Origin: a virus
Reading direction: 5' to 3' (one strand)
IMG/VR virus record: IMGVR_UViG_3300035698_002797
Coordinates: 1 to 37,844 of that record
Length of the DNA: 37,844 bases
The translations under genes were made by a program, and so were the position numbers. Below the pieces are notes generated by a model. It had not been told where the DNA came from and did no database searches. It saw nothing but the letters and a program-made list of their open reading frames with translations. Below, piece by piece: positions 37,656 to 37,844 of this stretch (within the stretch, counting starts at the first letter, position 1; the number at the start of each line of letters is the position of its first letter).

Positions 37656-37844
37656 AGAAAACACTTTTACTGTTGGCTCTGGCTCTGGCTATGGCGATGG
37701 CTATGGCGATGGCGATGGCTATGGCTATGGCGATGGCTATGGCGATGGCTCTGGCTCTGGCTATGGCGATGGCTCTGGCTATGGCGATGGCTCTGGCTCT
37801 GGCTATGGCTCTGGCTATGGCTATGGCGATGGCTCTGGCTATGG
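37642..37844 (+). CDS. Gene with (Gly-Ser/Tyr/Asp)n tandem repeat, partial at window end
   Basis: The gene starts at ATG 37642 (GGAG 10 nt upstream), with a short head MNKIKENTFTV and then at least 28 dipeptides of Gly followed by Ser, Tyr or Asp. Glycine is always GGC, the partner always TCT, TAT or GAT. The frame runs off the window. Genes of this composition in phages, as I recall, continue into a small folded domain after the repeat; that part is not seen here. Low-complexity, possibly flexible or phase-separating. Function unknown. Confidence 0.6.
   Translation, partial: MNKIKENTFTVGSGSGYGDGYGDGDGYGYGDGYGDGSGSGYGDGSGYGDGSGSGYGSGYGYGDGSGY
37675..37844 (+). repeat. Hexanucleotide-type tandem repeat GGC(TCT/TAT/GAT)
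   Basis: A 170-bp run with period 6, reading GGC plus one of three codons that differ by single base changes. The array extends to the last base of the window, which may mark an assembly break in a low-complexity tract. Confidence 0.95.

Noticed and set aside
37675-37844. Diversity-generating retroelement variable region
   Set aside because: Changes are limited to TCT/TAT/GAT at fixed sites, there is no template copy, and no reverse transcriptase gene lies in the window.
1-37844. tRNA genes or an integrase/attachment site
   Set aside because: No cloverleaf-like segment and no tyrosine or serine recombinase motif was noticed in reading both strands by eye. A tRNA scan could not be run.

Overview
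The window is most of a low-GC, tailed double-stranded DNA phage genome (or an intact prophage) of about 38 kb. The standard bacterial code is used, with TAA, TGA and TAG all serving as stops. A lipoprotein signal with an LLTGC lipobox and membrane/coiled-coil proteins resembling spanins point to a Gram-negative host, but nothing identifies the host further. No integrase, CI-like repressor, tRNA or rRNA is visible, so lysogeny is not supported by this window.

Left half (about 1-23200, plus strand): a sigma70-type promoter at 116-144 starts the morphogenesis genes, whose order is like lambda: small DNA-binding protein (possible TerS), TerL, gpW-like joining protein, portal, protease fused to major capsid protein, DUF2190-like decoration protein, FII-like and Z-like connectors, tail terminator-like protein, small tail protein, assembly chaperone-like protein, tape measure. 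Tail, fibre and adhesin genes follow: a seven-bladed propeller, a LamG-like protein, a long fibre and a glycine-rich adhesin. TerL is broken across three reading frames. A lysis-type group at 22046-23213 holds a lipoprotein, a PLA2-like protein and a membrane/coiled-coil protein. No endolysin was recognised.

Right half (about 36870 down to 23199, minus strand): many short, tightly overlapping early genes lie behind three promoters that share an upstream box (TTTAGTCTTGACAAA) and a leader box (GCTAAGGAGGCT). Recognisable products are a Rad52-like annealase, an SSB-like protein, HNH nucleases, a Dam-type N6-adenine methyltransferase, a DnaD/O-like replication protein and a primase-helicase. Many others are cysteine-pair zinc-ribbon proteins of under 100 residues. 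Eleven probable genes shorter than 60 codons were found by hand in this half.

Right end (36840-37844): divergent promoters flank a control region. One plus-strand promoter makes what looks like an ~85-nt RNA carrying a perfect Shine-Dalgarno sequence but no ATG/GTG/TTG start, ending in a strong terminator. A second makes an mRNA with a possible pseudoknot leader, a DUF6948-like protein, and a gene that enters a (Gly-Ser/Tyr/Asp)n hexanucleotide repeat, where the window stops.

The most unusual signal is a pair of compact RNA genes. One, at 31037-30974 on the minus strand, is almost entirely a hairpin whose loop carries an anti-Shine-Dalgarno sequence complementary (8-11 nt) to the shared early leaders. 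The other, at 36995-37079, carries the matching Shine-Dalgarno box. They could form a small-RNA/sponge circuit controlling early translation. This is inference from sequence only.
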